In this document: in pieces, positions 21,912-24,714 of the stretch | Position numbering within the stretch: position 1 is the stretch's first letter | Layout of the letters: every line of letters begins with the position of its first letter | IMG/VR virus record: IMGVR_UViG_3300029953_000151 | Location: 1 to 24,714 of that record | Origin: a virus | Direction: 5' to 3' (one strand) | DNA length: 24,714 nucleotides | Notes under the pieces: model-generated | Told to the model about the DNA's origin: nothing | Databases searched by the model: none | What the model saw: the letters and a program-made list of their open reading frames with translations, nothing else | Program-made: the position numbers and the translations under genes

Positions 21912-21926
21912 GTCCAAAGTTTGGAC
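21912..21926. repeat. Intergenic palindrome copy F between convergent genes
   Basis: GTCCAAAGTTTGGAC has perfect 7-bp arms around a central G. It exactly fills the gap between the stop of the membrane protein gene (+) and the stop of the leftward gene at 21927 (-), unlike the other copies, which lie near start codons. No T-run flanks it, so a simple terminator reading is weak. Confidence 0.85.
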
Positions 21927-22154
21927 TTACTTCCCATCATCAGCGAACGGATTGATTCCTCTCTCCCGTAGGAAGCAGAGATCCGCGTGTGTGAGTTCGA
22001 GTAGGGGATTCTCGGAGACGATGAACACGTCCTCGTAGTTGAACTCAGGCCGAGTGCTGTGCGTTATAGGCAATCCGGCATAGGGGTTTGGGAGCGGCCG
22101 GCGGTAGGAACGTATTTGCCTCAAGGGATGCCTCCGAACTTGCAATCTTCTCAT
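21927..22154 (-). CDS. Hypothetical protein, 75 aa
   Basis: The ATG lies 9 nt after the stop of the upstream deformylase with no clear ribosome binding site of its own, so coupling is likely. The N-terminus is very basic (MRRLQVRRHPLRQIRSYRR). The C-terminal half (FNYEDVFIVSENPLLELTHA, then LCFLRERGINPFADDG) looks like a real folded part. No family is recognised. The stop directly adjoins palindrome copy F. Confidence 0.5.
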   Translation of the reverse strand: MRRLQVRRHPLRQIRSYRRPLPNPYAGLPITHSTRPEFNYEDVFIVSENPLLELTHADLCFLRERGINPFADDGK

Positions 22155-22163
22155 GCGGACAGT

Positions 22164-22637
22164 CTACTTCACCGCGGCGGCTTCGGCTACAGCCTTAGAT
22201 GTGAATAGAATCCCCTGACCGTGATCGTACTCATGGTAGAAGCACCTCGCCTCAAGTCCCCTCAGATCGCCGGAGAGGTACTCACCCCTCAACCCACGGC
22301 TCTCGAAGCCTACGCGGGTAGGTCGCGCCACGGGAAGGAACACTCCAGGGATCGAGAGGCAACCCTCTTCGTCGGTCTCAAAGGTCGAGGTGGAGTGAAC
22401 GATTCGGGGATTGATAAAGGCGATGGGGTTGTGAATGCTCTTCCCGCGGCGAACGTCGATGACGAAGACGTTCTTGAGGACACCGATCTGCGGGGCGGCC
22501 AAGCCCACTCCATCGGAATCATAGAGGGTATCGAACAGGTCGGCGACCAGGGTGTTCAGCTTCTTGTCGAACTTGGTCACGGGCTCGCAGACGGTCGTAA
22601 GCCGGTCGTCCGGCACTACAATGATTGTTCTCTTCAT
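22164..22637 (-). CDS. def: Peptide deformylase (second copy), 157 aa
   Basis: All three motifs are canonical: GVGLAAPQIG (residues 43-52), EGCLS (91-95, Cys93) and HEYDH (135-139 with catalytic Glu136). Length is that of compact phage deformylases. It is the middle gene of a three-gene minus-strand operon, 13 nt after the PP-loop enzyme. The ribosome binding site GGGGGAATGGGGA lies just upstream. It differs strongly from the first copy at 2734: motif 1 has the usual Ala, and the Cys-rich loop after motif 2 is absent, so the two are not a recent duplication. The enzyme should act on nascent peptides at the ribosome. Confidence 0.92.
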   Translation of the reverse strand: MKRTIIVVPDDRLTTVCEPVTKFDKKLNTLVADLFDTLYDSDGVGLAAPQIGVLKNVFVIDVRRGKSIHNPIAFINPRIVHSTSTFETDEEGCLSIPGVFLPVARPTRVGFESRGLRGEYLSGDLRGLEARCFYHEYDHGQGILFTSKAVAEAAAVK

Positions 22638-22650
22638 TTCCCCATTCCCC

Positions 22651-23460
22651 CTACTCGCAAAGATTATATATGCTCATGCAGGACCGGGCCGGAAACATCG
22701 GCATCTGGTCTTCGTCTACGCTTTCGATATAGCGAAACACATCCTCCGCCCAAGGGAACGGCTTGCCGCTCTTTTCATCAAACCCTTTACAGAAACGGGT
22801 TGGAATGTAGGTTGGCTCAAAGAAGCTCCGGCCTACCAATTTTTCAAGGTCGATAATTCTGCGCTTCAACTCTGGACCCAGTTCGCCGCTCAGGTAGGCT
22901 TTCAGTTCCCTCATATTGACCATCACGCATGGGAAGCATCCAACGCGCCCAGCGCCCATCAGATAGAGAGGGTTTGGCTTGACGCCCTTCTTGGCCATCA
23001 GAGCGAAGCACTGCGCGGCGGTCCAGGTCAGAAGAGGTCTTTCAATCCAAGCGTCGTAGTCGTCGCTCCACTGCCGCGCATCCATCTTGGAGCGGGACAG
23101 CGACTCGTCGGCTCGGATGCCTTGATAGACCGTTGCTTCGTCATCGAGAGTCTTCAACCATGCGATCATCGGCGTCACCTTCAGAGCCTCTGTGCAGAAT
23201 CGTGCCTTCGGCGAAGGCACACGGCCCTTCAATTCGCAAAGTTGAACAAACCCTTTGGGGTACTTTTCACTGGTTAGTTTGACCAGCTTGCCGCCTAGAA
23301 GTGTTTGGTTGATCTCCTCGATATAGGCGTAGGTGATCGGATGTTCCCATCCGGTATCACAGAAGACAACAATGATGTTCTCTATCCCCAGGTTCTCGAT
23401 TGCCCAAAGCAGGAGTGCCGTCGAGTCCTTCCCTCCACTAAAGCAGATAATGTGTTTCAT
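22651..23460 (-). CDS. PP-loop ATP pyrophosphatase, PAPS reductase family, 269 aa
   Basis: The PP-loop SGGKDST (residues 8-14) starts the domain, followed by strands and helices of an alpha-hydrolase-like fold (IIVVFCDTGWEHP, 29-41). Cysteines at 89, 175/178 (GCFPC), 261 and 268 are in places where related sulfur enzymes hold an iron-sulfur cluster. The family includes PAPS reductase and the phosphorothioation enzyme DndC. The substrate is not readable here. The frame extends to an ATG at 23475, but the ATG at 23460 behind GGGGGA starts right at the domain. It is first in the leftward operon with the deformylase and a small gene. Confidence 0.85.
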   Translation of the reverse strand: MKHIICFSGGKDSTALLLWAIENLGIENIIVVFCDTGWEHPITYAYIEEINQTLLGGKLVKLTSEKYPKGFVQLCELKGRVPSPKARFCTEALKVTPMIAWLKTLDDEATVYQGIRADESLSRSKMDARQWSDDYDAWIERPLLTWTAAQCFALMAKKGVKPNPLYLMGAGRVGCFPCVMVNMRELKAYLSGELGPELKRRIIDLEKLVGRSFFEPTYIPTRFCKGFDEKSGKPFPWAEDVFRYIESVDEDQMPMFPARSCMSIYNLCE

Positions 23461-23767
23461 ATCTCTATCCCCCATGTCAGAAAGTGTAACAGAAGGCCGC
23501 GGTTCCCCGGCGGCCGGCGCCAGCGGAAGGAAGATATTTTGATTTGCAAGCGGAAAGAACTACCGGGAAGGGATGTGATTCGAGGACATTGGAGGTGCTG
23601 GCATTGGGAAGAGTATAGCACCAGAGACACCAAAGGCCCCCTTGCGGGAGCCCTTGATGTAGGAGGGAGAATGGACAACCGTTGTACGCAGATTGAATAG
23701 TACACCCGGAGAAAAGATTTTGCAAATATCACTTGCGTTGCGCGTGACGTTACGATAGAGTTTGCAA
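23461..23767. other. Divergent intergenic region between the leftward operon and the replication gene
   Basis: This roughly 300-nt region must contain promoters for both directions. It has a perfect 6-bp hairpin GGCCGC/GCGGCC (23495-23515) in the leader of the leftward operon. A TATAGC word lies near 23615. A 9-codon frame (23671-23700) behind TAGGAGGG could be a leader peptide. Two TTTGCAAAT sites (23719-23727 and 23761-23769) and GTGACGTTACG (23744-23754) lie just before the replication gene. Confidence 0.45.
23744..23754. repeat. 11-bp inverted repeat flanking the replication gene, left copy
   Basis: GTGACGTTACG here is matched exactly in inverted orientation by CGTAACGTCAC at 24225-24235, after the replication gene. 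Three tandem GTGAC units (24205-24219) precede the right copy and overlap the stop codon. Together with TTTGCAAAT at 23719 and 23761, this looks like binding sites of the encoded protein. Confidence 0.6.
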
Positions 23768-24208
23768 ATGGCATTCGTTAAGTTGGACACAAAGATACTT
23801 GACTCGACCCTATGGATTGAGCGCGACCTGCGAGAGATATTCATTACAGCGTTGCTCATGGCGGAACCGAGGGAGTTCCAACAACCCATTCGGCAAATCG
23901 AAGTAGGCCGTCTGGAGTTCACCGAATTTGAAGCACCTCCTGGCTGGTACGGTTTTGTTCCTGCGGCCAGTCTAGGAATCATCAACAGGGCGGGAGTTGA
24001 ACGAGAAGCTGGAATCGAAGCCCTTACCAAGCTCGGAGCGCCAGAAGTCGAGAGCCGGTCAACCGAGTTCGATGGGCGTCGAATGATCCGCACCGATGGT
24101 GGGTTTCTCATCCTCAACTTTATGAAATATAGGGACAAAGACCACACTGCGGCTGACCGTCAAAAGCGGCTTCGAGCGCGAAAAAAGGCTCAATCTGTTA
24201 CGCAGTGA
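23768..24208 (+). CDS. Replication-initiation-like protein (winged-helix N-terminal type), 146 aa
   Basis: The pattern FVKLDTKILDSTLWIERDLR at the N-terminus and the later APEVESRSTEFDGRR, GGFLILNFMKYRDKD (residues 92-125) match the DNA-binding domain of many phage replication or replisome-organiser proteins. The C-terminus is strongly basic (RQKRLRARKK). The protein is short: relatives often carry a further helicase-loader domain, absent here. The frame reaches a TTG at 23762, but the ATG at 23768 is preferred. The ribosome binding site is weak, overlapped by TTTGCAAAT. Direct repeats and hairpins follow, consistent with an origin next to its initiator. Role inferred. Confidence 0.72.
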   Translation: MAFVKLDTKILDSTLWIERDLREIFITALLMAEPREFQQPIRQIEVGRLEFTEFEAPPGWYGFVPAASLGIINRAGVEREAGIEALTKLGAPEVESRSTEFDGRRMIRTDGGFLILNFMKYRDKDHTAADRQKRLRARKKAQSVTQ

Positions 24209-24285
24209 CGTGACGTGACAAATACGTAACGTCACACAGGCAGATAGCAGAGTTCAGATAGCAGATGCAGAGTTCAGATGCAGAG
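24205..24285. repeat. Iteron-like repeats after the replication gene
   Basis: Three tandem GTGAC units (24205-24219) and the inverted copy CGTAACGTCAC (24225-24235) come first. Then GCAGAGTTCAGAT occurs twice with a 20-bp period (24247-24259 and 24267-24279) and a third partial GCAGAG at 24280-24285. CAGATAGCAG also repeats (24241-24250 and 24255-24264). Directly repeated short units beside an initiator-like gene are the mark of replication origins. Confidence 0.6.
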
Positions 24286-24335
24286 GGCAGAATCAGAACC
24301 ATAAACAGACCCTCATCCACTGCCGAGCGAAGCGA

Positions 24336-24446
24336 AGGCTGTGAAGCCTAGCGCAGCGGAGAAAAGCTAGTGTAGTGGAATACGCGAGGAAAACCGCTGC
24401 GCTGAGCTTCAAGACCGCTGAAAAGCCCAGCGGCCTTGGGCGTCTT
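24336..24446 (+). other. Strongly structured intergenic element (candidate ncRNA or origin hairpin)
   Basis: GAAGCCTAGCGCAGCGG (24343-24359) pairs with CCGCTGCGCTGAGCTTC (24394-24410), 15 standard pairs plus one G-U and one C-A mismatch, around a 34-nt loop. A small hairpin AGGCT-GTGA-AGCCT (24336-24349) is mutually exclusive with it. CCGCTG/CAGCGG (24415-24433) follows, with AAGAC (24411-24415) able to pair with GTCTT (24442-24446). No coding frame is convincing here. No gene is seen in 24209-24542 as a whole. Confidence 0.5.
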
Positions 24447-24542
24447 TCGGGAGGGGTTGAAATAAACCGGGCCGGGGCATTGACAGTTACTCGTAGGGGA
24501 CTCATCATTGATGAATGGGGATTACCAGACAAGAGGAGGAGT

Positions 24543-24714
24543 ATGGAAGAAACAAAAAGCAAGACGTTTGAAGAAGTTCAAGCGAAGTGGAAGAAAGACT
24601 TTGAGGACCAACAGAAGGCCGACGATAGGAAGTATGTCCCCGAAGAATTTCAAGGCAGTTTTCAGGCGATGCCTTTGAGTGGAGGGTTATTCGGAATGGG
24701 CGGATTGGACAAAG
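24543..24714 (+). CDS. Hypothetical protein, truncated by window end (57 codons seen)
   Basis: A strong ribosome binding site (AAGAGGAGGA) precedes the ATG. The visible part begins with a charged helix (MEETKSKTFEEVQAKWKKDF) and ends in a Gly/Met/Leu segment (MPLSGGLFGMGGLDK). The gene continues beyond the window. Position after the replication initiator and candidate origin suggests an early replication gene, but the family cannot be told from the visible part. Confidence 0.6.
   Translation, partial: MEETKSKTFEEVQAKWKKDFEDQQKADDRKYVPEEFQGSFQAMPLSGGLFGMGGLDK

Noticed and set aside
21912-21926. Reading palindrome copy F as a simple bidirectional terminator
   Set aside because: It has no T-runs on either side, and it belongs to the same sequence family as copies at gene starts, so an operator is the better common explanation.
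23671-23700. Nine-codon frame with a strong ribosome binding site before the replication gene
   Set aside because: Too short to call as a gene; noted only as a possible leader peptide within the intergenic region.
1-24714. tRNA genes, rRNA or CRISPR arrays
   Set aside because: No cloverleaf with the expected conserved T-arm was seen, no rRNA-like sequence, and no regularly spaced repeat array; checked by eye only.

Overview
The window reads as part of a tailed double-stranded DNA bacteriophage genome (Caudoviricetes), probably with a podovirus-like head-tail region. The evidence is a canonical packaging and head block on the + strand: a terminase small subunit candidate, terminase large subunit, portal, scaffold, major capsid protein, then several connector-like proteins. 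Genes are packed tightly, with ATGA, TAATG and GTGA overlaps and strong purine-rich ribosome binding sites. No rRNA, tRNA, CRISPR array, integrase or host housekeeping operon is visible. The host cannot be named from the sequence; moderate-to-high GC content and purine-rich coding strands are the only clues.

Layout. 1-330 is a C-rich, low-complexity stretch without a supported gene, followed by an AT-rich tract. 441-4550 is a run of small accessory genes, including a HELLH zincin-like protein (962-1363), a complete peptide deformylase (2734-3324), a zinc-ribbon protein and a membrane-anchored protein. 4547-7296 holds the terminase pair. 7307-8995 holds small unknown genes. 9008-11007 is the portal plus a 56-codon gene. 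11011-11523 is an antisense HNH/AP2 homing endonuclease, followed by a promoter-hairpin-terminator unit that could be a small RNA. 11855-14747 runs from small proteins through the scaffold to the capsid gene, which has a structured leader. 14772-16570 has two virion-type proteins and three small lysine/arginine-rich proteins. 16572-16874 is a second antisense HNH-like gene. 16934-21630 has connector or adaptor-type proteins interrupted by a small cytosine methyltransferase (20060-20701). 21692-21910 is a two-helix membrane protein that could be holin-like. 21927-23460 is a leftward operon: PP-loop/PAPS-reductase-family enzyme, a second peptide deformylase and a small unknown. 23768-24208 is a replication-initiator-like protein. 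It is followed by about 330 nt of direct repeats and strong hairpins (candidate origin and/or RNA), and then by a gene that runs off the window.

The most striking signal is a palindrome, GTCCAAA-n-TTTGGAC, present six times in 18 kb and always between genes. Five copies lie directly upstream of a start codon: three at a fixed 16-17 nt, one supplying the ribosome binding site, and one ending exactly at the ATG. It looks like an operator or start-associated element of an undescribed phage regulatory circuit. Other points of interest are two different intact deformylases in one phage, the cluster of protamine-like basic proteins, and the repeats around the replication gene.
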